The position numbers and the translations under genes are program-made. Source: Ensifer adhaerens (lineage in GTDB: Bacteria > Pseudomonadota > Alphaproteobacteria > Rhizobiales > Rhizobiaceae). Taken from it: DNA of 64,000 nucleotides. Location: NCBI RefSeq assembly GCF_020035535.1, contig NZ_CP083351.1, forward strand, positions 496,001 to 560,000. Reading direction: 5' to 3'. Positions 8,622 through 17,287 of the stretch are shown piece by piece. Position 1 is the stretch's first letter, and each line of letters begins with the position of its first letter. The notes under the pieces were generated by a model. It did not search any database and had not been told where the DNA came from. It saw only the letters and a list, made by a program, of their open reading frames with translations.

Positions 8622-9044
8622 ATCCCGCATTGGGTTGGGATAGCACTTGCCAAGCGCTCAGCAAGTCATCGGGTTGGCGCTTGGCGTGTAGAAGACGACC
8701 TCGTTGCGCCCGTTTTTTTGGGCTACATGACGCGCCTCATCCGCTTACCTTTCAAGCGCTTCTGAAGTGACCGCTTCGCCGCCACGCTTGAGGACGGCTA
8801 GGTATCGCTCGTCGTATTCGCCGCCCGTGTTGACGCCGACCAGTGTGACCGAAAACAGGGCGCAGGAACAACCCGATGTGAACAGAAATTGCCTCCACCC
8901 ACTCCATGGGGCTTCAGGAAAACCACTGCTGTAACGAGCAGCCGGTGGCAGGATCGAGGCGGGCACGAGCCTGGACTTTGCAGCTTCAGAAAGGGAGCAG
9001 GGTCGCAAATCAAGCACATCATCTAGGCTCTTGAAGATTTCTGG
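8622..9044. other. Gap holding only a gene remnant
   Basis: No intact gene. On the reverse strand between 8658 and about 8850 there is the C-terminal end of a GGDEF domain, listed separately. I see nothing in the remaining bases. Confidence 0.4.
8658..8850 (-). pseudogene. C-terminal remnant of a GGDEF (diguanylate cyclase) domain
   Basis: Reading leftward, one frame gives ERYLAVLKRGGEA, and a second frame gives ADEARHVAQKNGRNEVVFYT before a TGA at 8660-8658. Together they reproduce the usual end of GGDEF domains (LLKRADEALYxAKxxGRNRV). The catalytic part is absent and the frame is broken, so this is a relic of a longer c-di-GMP synthase gene. Confidence 0.6.
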
Positions 9045-9413
9045 TCATTCGGTATTGCAAGGTATCGCCCGCCAGTTCGAATATCGAGCGTTGATCAGGG
9101 TCGAGTTGCCGTCCACGACGAGCCAGAGTGCATTGTCCAGAGCACGCACCGTCAGCGGTTTGCGTTTTTTTGGGTTTCCCTTTGCACCTCCTTGCATGTG
9201 ACGGTTTGCATTGACGATGCCTTTGTCGCGCGCCCGCGTATTGACGAGCTTGTCGAGCGGGATGAGCAGGTGAGCCCCACAAAGGTCGAAGTAAAGGGCG
9301 GGGTCATCCGGGAGCGCTGTGAGCTCCGCGGCAATTTGTTCGTTGAGCACGGCCTCGCAGACCGCGCCGTCGGGTCGAAGCGAGAGATATATCGGCACTT
9401 CGCAATCTTTCAT
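9045..9413 (-). CDS. Hypothetical protein, 122 residues
   Basis: A soluble protein with protein-like composition: KDCEVPIYLSLRPDGAVCEA, then LDKLVNTRARDKGIVNANRH, a basic stretch GNPKKRKP and a C-terminal SNWRAIPCNTE. I recognise no family. The ATG at 9413 is preferred over an upstream TTG at 9425; neither has a strong ribosome binding site. The end of the broken acetyltransferase overlaps its start. Confidence 0.45.
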   Translation of the reverse strand: MKDCEVPIYLSLRPDGAVCEAVLNEQIAAELTALPDDPALYFDLCGAHLLIPLDKLVNTRARDKGIVNANRHMQGGAKGNPKKRKPLTVRALDNALWLVVDGNSTLINARYSNWRAIPCNTE

Positions 9414-9429
9414 TCGGGGGCCCAAGGTA

Positions 9430-9940
9430 TTTAGCGCTCACTGAAATAAGTCCATGCTTTCGGCGTCTCGTTGGTGCTCTTTTTCGTGAGAATCCTTGCG
9501 CGCAGCGGTGACAGTTTTTCGACGCATGATCGTTCCTGCGTGCCGTGGAAAGAACGATCAGGTTCGCACCTCGCCTTTGCAACTCTGCGATCACCGCGTC
9601 CAGCAGCATGCGGCCGATGCCCTGATTGCGATGTTCCGGTTCCGCAAAGAGATCGTGCACGACACCTGCAGGCCCTCGAAGCGCCATGTAATCATATCCG
9701 TCGACCGAAGCATAGGCATAGCCGACGATCGCTTCTTCCTGCTCGGCGGCAAGAACCATGACATCGGGTTTTTCCAGCTGACGTTGCAGCCATCGTCCAT
9801 AGAAGGCCTTTGTATCGGTTCCCGCTGCGAGGAAGCGCTTTGGGTCCCAATGGTGGTGGAGCGTCATCAGCAGCGCCATAGGTACCAAGCACGGCCATAT
9901 CTTCTACCATGGCGGCTCTGATCGTGATTGTTGACGGCAT
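9430..9940 (-). pseudogene. Frameshifted GNAT N-acetyltransferase
   Basis: The N-terminal frame starts at 9940 (ITIRAAMVEDMAVLGTYGA). The match then continues one frame over with ALLMTLHHHWDPKRFL and runs through AEQEEAIVGYAYASVDGYD and the acetyl-CoA binding loop EPEHRNQGIGRMLLDAVIAE. The shift lies near 9880. The C-terminus beyond NLIVLSTARRN is also aberrant and reads on into the neighbouring gene. An intact member would acetylate a small molecule or protein amine; this copy should be inactive. Confidence 0.7.
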
Positions 9941-10298
9941 TTCGGCGTGATCCATCACTCGTGTTCGCCGCGCGCTGACCTTCCATCAGCCTGGCCGAAC
10001 GATCTTGTCTTAATGAACGGCACTATTGCTCAACGGTGCGGATCGTTCGGGGAACGTACAATTTTTTCGGTCAGGCCCGCGTCGCCAACTTTCACCAAGC
10101 GGCGCTGCCGCGTGGCTCTTCGAAAGAAGGCGCGACAACGAGGCTCAATGCAAGATCGAGAACGGACCTTGCAGCGTCACCAGGGTTCCTTGCTATCGTA
10201 GCCGTGCTTTTTTCCGAGATCTAGAGCTTCAGCGGGGAACGATTTCGCGGTTGAGTAATTTCTCTCCTGCCTTTCATTTGTTGCCAAGGAGATAGTTC
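9941..10298. other. Intergenic; promoter region of the DUF892 gene
   Basis: About 360 bases without a credible gene. The only element noted is the promoter-like site at 10236-10260. Confidence 0.4.
10236..10260 (+). promoter_or_regulatory. Possible EcfG/RpoE2 promoter of the DUF892 gene
   Basis: GGAAC at 10236-10240 followed after 18 bases by TT. The -10 part (AATT) departs from CGTT, so it is one of the weaker sites. The distance to the start codon is about 40 bases. Confidence 0.4.
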
Positions 10299-10793
10299 AT
10301 GAAATCGCTTGCCGAAATTTTCGAGCATACCCTGCAGGATCTCTATTTCGCTGAGAACGCCATTACCAAGGCGCTTCCTAAGGTCGCGGAGGCAGCCAAA
10401 AGCGCTGACCTGAAGAAGGCAGCCGAGGAGCACCTGTTGGAGACGAAAGACCAAATCAAAAAGCTGGAGCTGGTTTTCAAGTCCATCGGCAAGACGGCAT
10501 CGGGCGAAAAATGCGACGCGATCGAAGGGTTGATCAAGGAGGCTGACGGCTTGATGAAAGAGGCTGAGGGCACGGCGCTCGACGCCGGTCTTCTGGCAGC
10601 CTGTCAGGCGGTCGAGCACTACGAGATCGCTCGCTACGGCTCGGTACGTGAATGGGCCAAGGACCTTGGCCATGACGAAGCGCACAAACTTCTCAGCGAG
10701 ATCCTCGACCAGGAAAAGGCGACGAACAACAAGCTCACCAACCTGGCTGTAACCTCGATCAACAAGACGTCGGGGCGATCAAAGGCAGCCTGA
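10299..10793 (+). CDS. DUF892 ferritin-like protein (YciE/YciF type)
   Basis: 164 residues, all-helical, with the family start KSLAEIFEHTLQDLYFAENA and the second metal-ligand region CQAVEHYEIARYGSVREWA followed by LGHDEA. Members fold as ferritin-like four-helix bundles with a di-metal site; expression under osmotic, starvation or general stress is usual, and the reaction is not settled. AAGGAG lies 8 bases before the ATG. The gene is monocistronic: a strong terminator follows directly. Confidence 0.88.
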   Translation: MKSLAEIFEHTLQDLYFAENAITKALPKVAEAAKSADLKKAAEEHLLETKDQIKKLELVFKSIGKTASGEKCDAIEGLIKEADGLMKEAEGTALDAGLLAACQAVEHYEIARYGSVREWAKDLGHDEAHKLLSEILDQEKATNNKLTNLAVTSINKTSGRSKAA

Positions 10794-10799
10794 CAGGTC

Positions 10800-10823
10800 A
10801 AGGGCGGCCTGGCCGCCCTTTTC
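10800..10823 (+). terminator. Rho-independent terminator after the DUF892 gene
   Basis: AGGGCGGC and GCCGCCCT pair perfectly around a short CTG-type loop and are followed by TTTT, starting 7 bases after the stop codon. Confidence 0.8.
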
Positions 10824-10991
10824 CACTTTCGACCCCCGGGTTGTTTCACGCGGCATCGTTACCTGTGTCCGGGCTGAAACCCCTGGCGCGCGAAGTCGGA
10901 AGCTCAACCCCCCACGCTGGCACCCGGTCCTCATATTTGTTGTTCAGCTGTGACGATTGACAGGTCGCCTTGCGTTTCAAAGGACGTGCCG

Positions 10992-11890
10992 ATGACGGTG
11001 AATATGCGAAAGTCCTTGTCGCGAATGCTGCGGGGGCAGAAAAAATTTCGCCGCCTCGTTGAGGCTTCGTTGTTACGGCTTCCGCAAAAAGCCGGTTTGA
11101 GGCAGCGCCGCGTTCCAAGACCGGGTCTCGTTCCTGTCAAAGAATTCGGCAGCAATCCTGGACGTCTCCGCATGAAACTCTTCGTGCCGAGGCGGCTCGC
11201 GGCCAAGCCTGCACTCGTTGTTGTCCTTCACGGTTGTCGTCAGACACCTGAAAGTCTGGATGCTGCCAGCGGATTTTCCAGGCTCGCCGCTCAAAGGGGG
11301 TTCCTTCTTCTTTATCCGCAGCAGCGACAGGAGAACAACACGCAACGCTGCTTCAACTGGTTTCGCCCAAGCGCCATCGCCCGCGACCGAGGTGAGATCA
11401 TGTCCATCCGGCAAATGATCGACCATACATGCAGGTGTCATGGAGCCGATCGCTCGCGTGTCTACTTGGCTGGGCTTTCAGCAGGCGGCGCCATGACGCA
11501 AGCGTTGCTGGCAATCTATCCTCAATTTTTCGCCGGCGTGGCGATATTTGCTGGGATGGCTTATGGTTCGGCCAGGGACGCGGTATCGGCTGTGCGCCAG
11601 ATGAAATCTGGCAATTCGCGATCGCCGGTCGAATTGGGTGACGCAGTGCGCGCCGTTTCCCCAGATCACAGGGCCTGGCCGTGCGCTGGGATGGAAAGAA
11701 CAAGCACCAAGTGTCGCTTTACGTTTTAGATGGCTTTGCGCATGGCCTGCCGATAAGGGCCTCGCAGAAAGAGGGGAGCCGCGCAGCTGATCCCTATGTT
11801 CTCAACGCGGGAATTTCCGGGCCGCATGAACTCATGCGCATTTGGGGGTTGAAGCGCTTGGCGTTATTAAAGAAAACGCCCATTTCGTAA
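10992..11890 (+). pseudogene. PHB-depolymerase-like esterase with internal deletion
   Basis: The 5' part encodes a polyhydroxybutyrate depolymerase/feruloyl esterase-type alpha/beta hydrolase: VVVLHGCRQTPESLD (oxyanion region), FNWF, and the nucleophile elbow GLSAGG. The frame runs to AVSPDHRAWP near 11680 and then into nonsense. The C-terminal part, with FAHGLPI (catalytic His), DPYVLNAGI and RIWGL, lies in another frame at 11681-11890. Compared with intact members (about 350 residues), some 60 residues around the catalytic Asp are missing at the junction. Deletion plus frameshift makes an active enzyme unlikely. Confidence 0.75.
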
Positions 11891-12081
11891 AATAGCGAGC
11901 CCGCTTATTAAAGGGCGAGAGCTGTCACACCCCGCGGCCTGCCTGTCGCTGGGGCTGTCTTGTTCTCCGCAACCGAAAGACCGAGTTCGATGCGGCACAT
12001 CGGCGCTTGGCGCCCACCATTTTCGAATTGGCAAAGACAAGAATGGCCTCAGCCGCCACCGACTGACTGGTTACAAACGAT

Positions 12082-12107
12082 GGAACAATGAAACGGCCTC
12101 TTCCGTT
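12082..12107 (+). promoter_or_regulatory. Predicted EcfG/RpoE2 promoter
   Basis: GGAAC at 12082-12086, 17 bases, CGTT at 12104-12107: a full match to the consensus, 25 bases before the start codon at 12132. Confidence 0.7.
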
Positions 12108-12131
12108 TGGGCAGTTGAGGAGGGCGAAGTG

Positions 12132-12461
12132 ATGGATGATACGTTGAACCATGAGGACGAGAGCACGAACTTTTCCAACGCAGAGTCCGCAGACGAAACG
12201 CGCCAGACTGAAACGGTTCGCGATGCGGTGGAGTATGGCCGACAAGCGCAACGGGAGCAGCTTGACGCCCTCCGGGTCGACGTTATGCGTCTTCGCACCG
12301 AGGTCATGGCCATCGCAGCCGGCACGTCAAAACTCGCCGCGCTTGAGGCGTCCCTCGCTATCGAGACGGTGGAGAACGGCATACGCCGTCATCTAGCTCC
12401 CGTCCTCTTTGCCGCAGGCGCAGCGGGTTTTGTTTGGAGCGCATTCCTTCGGCGCCGCTGA
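12132..12461 (+). CDS. Small tail-anchored membrane protein
   Basis: 109 residues: an acidic N-terminus (DETRQTETVRDAVEYGRQ), a helical middle, and one C-terminal membrane segment (VLFAAGAAGFVWSAFL) closed by arginines. The layout resembles ElaB/YqjD/DUF883-type proteins that sit on the inner membrane under stress, but the family is not certain. AGGAGGG lies 7 bases before the ATG at 12132. A perfect-consensus stress promoter lies directly upstream. Confidence 0.65.
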   Translation: MDDTLNHEDESTNFSNAESADETRQTETVRDAVEYGRQAQREQLDALRVDVMRLRTEVMAIAAGTSKLAALEASLAIETVENGIRRHLAPVLFAAGAAGFVWSAFLRRR

Positions 12462-12642
12462 GCGTATTCCAGTTGTGCATGAACCGGTTGTTCCCTCCGA
12501 GCGGGTGCCGTCCGGGCTTTTTGTCCATCGACTGGGATGAGGTTGTCGTCAGGTGGGATCAGCATCAGGCACCCGCGGGAGACCTCAAATCACAGACAAT
12601 ATGCTTGGACGCGAAGTGGTTCCGTTTTCGATGGCCGCATGA

Positions 12643-12668
12643 GGAACCGACAGTCGCTCTCATCGGTT
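12643..12668 (+). promoter_or_regulatory. Predicted EcfG/RpoE2 promoter
   Basis: GGAAC at 12643-12647, 17 bases, GGTT at 12665-12668, about 58 bases before the start codon at 12727. One mismatch to the consensus. Confidence 0.5.
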
Positions 12669-12726
12669 GGACGAACTCCGCCGCTGACGGCGGTCGACGC
12701 TCTAAAAATCGATGGGAGAGCATCCA

Positions 12727-12936
12727 ATGAGCAATGAAGTCGACCTTGAGCCTCGTCAACTTACCGCAAGATGCAAAATGCAGCTGCAAGAACTGATGGT
12801 TCTCATGCGCGAAGACATCGAACGGGTCGACGAGCCGCAGTTGAAGGCAATGTTGGAAACGACGGCCGAGGTCCTGGGTGGCCTCAAAAAAGCGTTCAAC
12901 GACTACGAACAGAAGAACGAGGCCGCGTGGCGTTAG
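12727..12936 (+). CDS. Small helical protein of unknown function
   Basis: 69 residues with heptad-like helices (MQLQELMVLMREDIERV and LKAMLETTAEVLGGLKKAF). No membrane segment and no known domain. The start at 12727 follows GGGAGAGCATCCA. It sits between two predicted stress promoters and is probably a small stress-induced protein (inference from the promoter only). Confidence 0.6.
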   Translation: MSNEVDLEPRQLTARCKMQLQELMVLMREDIERVDEPQLKAMLETTAEVLGGLKKAFNDYEQKNEAAWR

Positions 12937-12983
12937 GTCGGATTGAGAGAAATGCCCGTTGACGGCTACAGGCCCGGAATGGG

Positions 12984-13008
12984 GGAACCATCACCGGACG
13001 AGCCGGTT
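12984..13008 (+). promoter_or_regulatory. Predicted EcfG/RpoE2 promoter of the aldehyde oxidoreductase operon
   Basis: GGAAC at 12984-12988, 16 bases, GGTT at 13005-13008, about 50 bases before the first start codon. Confidence 0.5.
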
Positions 13009-13059
13009 TGAACGGTTTTCTCAATCTGCCTCATCAGCGAGCAAGGCCGAGGATCTTCC

Positions 13060-13671
13060 ATGCACACGACCTTCAACGAAGTCTCCCTGAACCGTCGCAC
13101 CCTGATCAAAGGAACTTTGTTCGACGTGGCTTCCGTTCCACTTGCAGACACGGTTCCCGCGGCAGCGGCGCCTGCAGTCGCTCCCGTGGATGCCCGCGAT
13201 ACCTCGACCGTCTCACTCACGATCAACGGGCAGACTTATCGGCTGGACGTAGACGGGCGAGCATCACTGCTCGACGCATTGCGCGACACTGCGGGTCTGA
13301 CAGGCACCAAGAAGGGGTGCGACCACGGCCAATGCGGTGCCTGCACCGTCCTGGTCGATGGCAAGCGTGAACTATCCTGCATGAGTTTCGCGGTCATGAA
13401 GGAAGGCAGGACTATCACCACGATCGAGGGGCTGGAGAATCCCGACGGTGACTTGCACCCGATGCAGCAAGCCTTCATTGATTACGACGCATTCCAGTGC
13501 GGCTATTGTACACCCGGCCAGATCCTGTCCGCGATCGCCTGTGTCAAGGAAGGCCATGCGAAGTCGGATGACGAAATTCGCGAATATATGAGCGGCAATC
13601 TCTGTCGATGCGCTGCCTACCCAAACATCGTCGCCGCCATCAGGCAAGCTCGCGACAAGATGGAGTCGTGA
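13060..13671 (+). CDS. paoA: Aldehyde oxidoreductase, 2Fe-2S subunit (PaoA/YagT type)
   Basis: 203 residues. Plant-type ferredoxin Cys at 87, 92, 95 and 107 (GCDHGQCGACTV region), and a second cluster with Cys147, 150, 182 and 184 (QCGYCTPGQ and CRC), as in the small subunit of xanthine dehydrogenase-family enzymes. It carries electrons from the molybdenum subunit to the FAD subunit. E. coli PaoA has a Tat signal. Here a twin-arginine NRRTLIKG is present, but the following stretch is interrupted by Asp residues (FDVASVPLAD) and makes a weak Tat signal, so the location is uncertain. It is first of three genes 2 bp apart. Confidence 0.88.
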   Translation: MHTTFNEVSLNRRTLIKGTLFDVASVPLADTVPAAAAPAVAPVDARDTSTVSLTINGQTYRLDVDGRASLLDALRDTAGLTGTKKGCDHGQCGACTVLVDGKRELSCMSFAVMKEGRTITTIEGLENPDGDLHPMQQAFIDYDAFQCGYCTPGQILSAIACVKEGHAKSDDEIREYMSGNLCRCAAYPNIVAAIRQARDKMES

Positions 13672-13673
13672 CG

Positions 13674-14690
13674 ATGCTGCCCTTCACTCATGCCAAGCCA
13701 TCAACCAGCGAAGATGCCGTGAGCCTCGTTCTCGGGTCGGATCGGGGCCAAGCGACCCGCGCCCGTACTCAATTTGTCGCCGGCGGCACCAATATGACCG
13801 ACTATATGAAGCTCGGTGTCGCACGGCCTGGTCAACTCGTCGATCTCAATGGTCTTGAAGACGGCGCCTTTCGCCAAATTAAGGTCTCACCGAGCGAGAT
13901 CCGGCTCGGTGCGCTGGTGCACATGTCCGAGGTTGAGGATCATCCCGAGATCCAGAAGCTTTTACCGGTGCTGACCGATAGCCTGCGTCTGGCCGCCAGC
14001 CGCCAGATCCGCAATATGGCGACGATCGGCGGCAATATCCTGCAGCGGACGCGTTGCGAATATTTCCGGGAGACCTCCTGGCCCTGCAACAAGCGCAATC
14101 CCGGCTCCGGTTGCGCTGCCCTTGAGGGCTTCAATCGTCAGCATGCTGTCCTTGGCGGCAGTTCGTCGTGCATAGCGACCTATCACGGTGACTTGGCTCA
14201 AGCACTGGTCGCCCTTGATGCAACCGTCGAGGTTCACGGGGCGCGGGGTCGACGCCGGCTTGCATTTGCAGACCTTCACCGCCTGCCGGGTGAGACCCCG
14301 GAAATCGAAACGACCATCCGTGCTGACGAGATCATCACTTCGCTCACCTTTCCGATCGCTCCCTGGATGGCGCGATCGACCTATCTGAAAATCCGTGATC
14401 GGCAGTCCTATGCCTTTGCCCTTGCATCAGCCGCAGTCGTGCTCGATCTTGACGGGACAATTGTGCGCGAAGCGCGCATTGCGCTTGGCGGCCTTGCTAC
14501 AGTGCCCTGGCGTGCGCGGGAAGCGGAGGCCGAACTGCAAGGTAAGCCGCTCGACGAAGAGACCTGCGCCCGCGCGGCGAAGGTTGCCTTCGCTGACGCC
14601 ACACCACGAAAAGACAACGGGTTCAAGATCGCGCTCGGCCGGCAAACATTGGTCCGCGCCTTACTTGAGACCCGGGACATGAGGATCTGA
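13674..14690 (+). CDS. paoB: Aldehyde oxidoreductase, FAD subunit (PaoB/YagS type)
   Basis: 338 residues of the CO-dehydrogenase flavoprotein fold: AGGTNMTDYMKLGV and TIGGNILQRTRC bind FAD. As in E. coli PaoB, it has an insert with extra cysteines (RCEYFRETSWPCNKRNPGSG followed by Cys) that there holds a 4Fe-4S cluster, a feature not found in ordinary xanthine dehydrogenases. The start at 13674 lies 2 bp after the paoA stop; a longer in-frame reading overlapping paoA is not needed. Confidence 0.88.
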   Translation: MLPFTHAKPSTSEDAVSLVLGSDRGQATRARTQFVAGGTNMTDYMKLGVARPGQLVDLNGLEDGAFRQIKVSPSEIRLGALVHMSEVEDHPEIQKLLPVLTDSLRLAASRQIRNMATIGGNILQRTRCEYFRETSWPCNKRNPGSGCAALEGFNRQHAVLGGSSSCIATYHGDLAQALVALDATVEVHGARGRRRLAFADLHRLPGETPEIETTIRADEIITSLTFPIAPWMARSTYLKIRDRQSYAFALASAAVVLDLDGTIVREARIALGGLATVPWRAREAEAELQGKPLDEETCARAAKVAFADATPRKDNGFKIALGRQTLVRALLETRDMRI

Positions 14691-14692
14691 TC

Positions 14693-16981
14693 ATGGTCGA
14701 TGCTGCCCCGACACCGAAGGAAAATATGGGCCAACCGGTCCCACGCATCGATGCCAGGCTGAAGGTGACGGGCGGCGCCCGCTACCCTGCCGATATTCCC
14801 GTCTCCAATCTCGCCTATGGCGTTCTGGTAACAAGCACGATCGCTCGCGGGAGGATCACCGCTCTTGATGTCGAGGCGGCCCGCGCCACACCGGGCATAA
14901 TCGCGGTTCTCACCGAAAACGAGGTCAAGGGACGCATTGCCAAACCGGAGTTCGGCGGCTCGAACGCGACCTCCATTGCACCGCTCCAGGGTGCCGATAT
15001 AGCCCATGACGGCGAGATCATCGCGCTCGTGGTCGGCGAAACTTTTGAAGCAGCGCGCGAAGGGGCCATGCTCGTTCACGTCGACTATGCCAAGGAAACC
15101 CCAAGCACCAGCCTTTATTCCCAAGGCGCAGAAACAGTGGCTGCCGTTGATGCTTCCAAACGCTTCAAGGAGGACCCAAAGGTTGGAAACTTCGATGAGA
15201 ACCTTGCGGCCTCGCAGGTGAAGATTGAAGCGGACTACTTCATGCCGACCCAGCATCACAACCCGATTGAGCTGTTCTCGACCACGGCCGCCTGGAACGG
15301 AGATGAGCTCGTCGTTTATGAGCCGAGCCAGAATGTTACGGGCTGGAAGATCGAGATCGCCAAACAACTGAAAATTGATCCCGAGCGCGTTCGCGTGGTC
15401 AGCCCCTTCATCGGCGGCGCTTTTGGATCAAAGGGACCGATTACGCCGCGCACGGCGCTGGTCGCCTATGCCGCCAAACTGCTTGGCCGGCCCGTCCGTT
15501 GCGTCGTCTCGCGTATGCAAAGCTTCACCACAATGACCTACCGTGCCGAGACCCGCCACCACATCGAGATTGGCGCCACGCAGGATGGCAGGATTACGGC
15601 ATTCAAGCACGAAGGTTTTGAAGTCACCTCGCGTCCTGACCCCTATCTTGTTGGCGGAACGACAGCGACCGCGCTGATGTATAATTATGGCTCGGTCCTC
15701 ACCAAGGTCTCATTGGTCAAGACCGATCGTCCGACGCCCGGCTACATGCGCTCTCCACCTGAGACGCCCTATGTCTATGCCCTGGAAAATGCCATGGACG
15801 AAATGGCCGTCGCTCTCAACATGGATCCTGTCGAGTTTCGACGGATCAACGATACGATGGTCGAACCGATCAAACATCGCAGGTTCACCAGCCGCTCTCT
15901 GATGACGTGTTTCGATGCTGCAGCGAGCGAATTCCGTTGGTCGGAGCGCAAGTCCGAGCCGGGTTCGATGCGTGAGGGTGACTGGTTGATCGGAATGGGT
16001 TGCGCTACGGCGATCTATCCGACCAATATAGCGCCTTGCGCAGTCCGCGTTCGCCTGACAGCCGATGGAAGGGTCCGGGTTCAGACTGCTTCGCATGAAA
16101 TTGGCACCGGCATTCGTACGGTAGCAGCGCAGGTCGCAGCCGAAAGACTGGGCGTCGCAACAGAAATGGTCGATATTGAAATGGGCGATACGATCCTTCC
16201 GCCAGCGCCTGTCGCGGGCGGGTCAAACTCGACCGCAAGCGTGTGCTCCGCGATCATGAAGGCCTGCGACGAGATCCTTGACCAGCTGTTCTATAGCGCA
16301 TCGAGCAGCAAGGAAGGCGCACTCTCGAAAGCCAGGGTCGACGAAATGAAGGTAGCGAACGGCGAGGTCGTCTCTGAAAGGGCCAGCGAAAAGATCGCCG
16401 ATATCTTAAGCCGCAGCGGCGAGGGCGCGATCGAACAATATACGGAATTCCTGCCGGAAGGCGCGAGCCCTCAAGGCGTCTCCAATCTCTACAAGGGCAA
16501 GCTTGAGATGATCGGTGGCGAAAGCGGTAAACAGGCGATTCGTTTCGCCTTTGGCGCCGAGTTCGTCGAGGTGTGGGTACACAAGCACACGCGTGAGATC
16601 CGCGTCCCAAGGATTGTGGGTGCGTTTGCCGGCGGAAGGATCATCAATCCGAAAACAGCGCGCAGCCAACTCATGGGTGGCATGATCTGGGGCATTTCGT
16701 CTGCCTTGCATGAGGCGACCGAGTTTGATCATCGCGAGGCCCGCGTCGTCAATCGGGATCTGCAGGACTATCTCGTGCCGGTCAATGCCGACATCAAGGA
16801 GGTCACGGTTATCCTCGTGCCCGAGGTCGACGACAAGGTTAATCCCGCCGGTGTGAAGGGCCTTGGAGAACTCGGCAATGTCGGTACAGCCGCAGCCATT
16901 GCGAGTGCCGTCTACAATGCAACCGGTAAGCGGGTACGGGATCTACCCATCCGGGTCGACACGTTAATCGGGGAGGCTTGA
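14693..16981 (+). CDS. paoC: Aldehyde oxidoreductase, molybdenum-binding subunit (PaoC/YagR type)
   Basis: 762 residues. Substrate- and cofactor-binding phrases include QHHNPIELFST, FIGGAFGSKG (molybdopterin contact), GSNSTASVCS, and KGLGELGNVGTAA near the C-terminus, which carries the catalytic Glu. The enzyme should oxidise a broad range of aldehydes to acids using molybdenum cofactor, probably MCD type. It ends the paoABC operon. In E. coli a chaperone gene, paoD (XdhC-like), follows; here the next gene is an unrelated KaiC-like ATPase, so cofactor insertion must depend on a gene elsewhere. Confidence 0.88.
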   Translation: MVDAAPTPKENMGQPVPRIDARLKVTGGARYPADIPVSNLAYGVLVTSTIARGRITALDVEAARATPGIIAVLTENEVKGRIAKPEFGGSNATSIAPLQGADIAHDGEIIALVVGETFEAAREGAMLVHVDYAKETPSTSLYSQGAETVAAVDASKRFKEDPKVGNFDENLAASQVKIEADYFMPTQHHNPIELFSTTAAWNGDELVVYEPSQNVTGWKIEIAKQLKIDPERVRVVSPFIGGAFGSKGPITPRTALVAYAAKLLGRPVRCVVSRMQSFTTMTYRAETRHHIEIGATQDGRITAFKHEGFEVTSRPDPYLVGGTTATALMYNYGSVLTKVSLVKTDRPTPGYMRSPPETPYVYALENAMDEMAVALNMDPVEFRRINDTMVEPIKHRRFTSRSLMTCFDAAASEFRWSERKSEPGSMREGDWLIGMGCATAIYPTNIAPCAVRVRLTADGRVRVQTASHEIGTGIRTVAAQVAAERLGVATEMVDIEMGDTILPPAPVAGGSNSTASVCSAIMKACDEILDQLFYSASSSKEGALSKARVDEMKVANGEVVSERASEKIADILSRSGEGAIEQYTEFLPEGASPQGVSNLYKGKLEMIGGESGKQAIRFAFGAEFVEVWVHKHTREIRVPRIVGAFAGGRIINPKTARSQLMGGMIWGISSALHEATEFDHREARVVNRDLQDYLVPVNADIKEVTVILVPEVDDKVNPAGVKGLGELGNVGTAAAIASAVYNATGKRVRDLPIRVDTLIGEA

Positions 16982-17287
16982 TTGCATCGTGTCGGCAACG
17001 TTCGAAGAACTCGGCCAAAACTGGTTCGCCGGGGCATGAAATTTACGATCGGATGATTGTCGTCGCAGAACCGGTCGCAAATTTCCTCTTTTGTACGGCG
17101 GGACAATTTGGTGCCTCTAGGGGCGGGGTGGGGCCAGATTGGGTAAATAGCTCTCAATTTTTTGGAGGTGGCGCAAGGTGAACGGAACCTCGTCCGGGTC
17201 GCGGACGTTTGGCGATTTGAGATGATCTTTTCCCGTTGCAATCGGACAGCTGAACCCTAGTTAACGCCAGACCAACGGAGGGCAAAC
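16982..17287. other. Intergenic; promoter region of the KaiC-like gene
   Basis: About 300 bases with no gene. It contains the perfect-consensus stress promoter at 17184-17209 and GGAGGGCAAAC just before the kaiC-like start codon. Confidence 0.45.
17184..17209 (+). promoter_or_regulatory. Predicted EcfG/RpoE2 promoter of the KaiC-kinase operon
   Basis: GGAAC at 17184-17188, 17 bases, CGTT at 17206-17209: a full consensus match, about 78 bases before the start codon. Confidence 0.68.
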
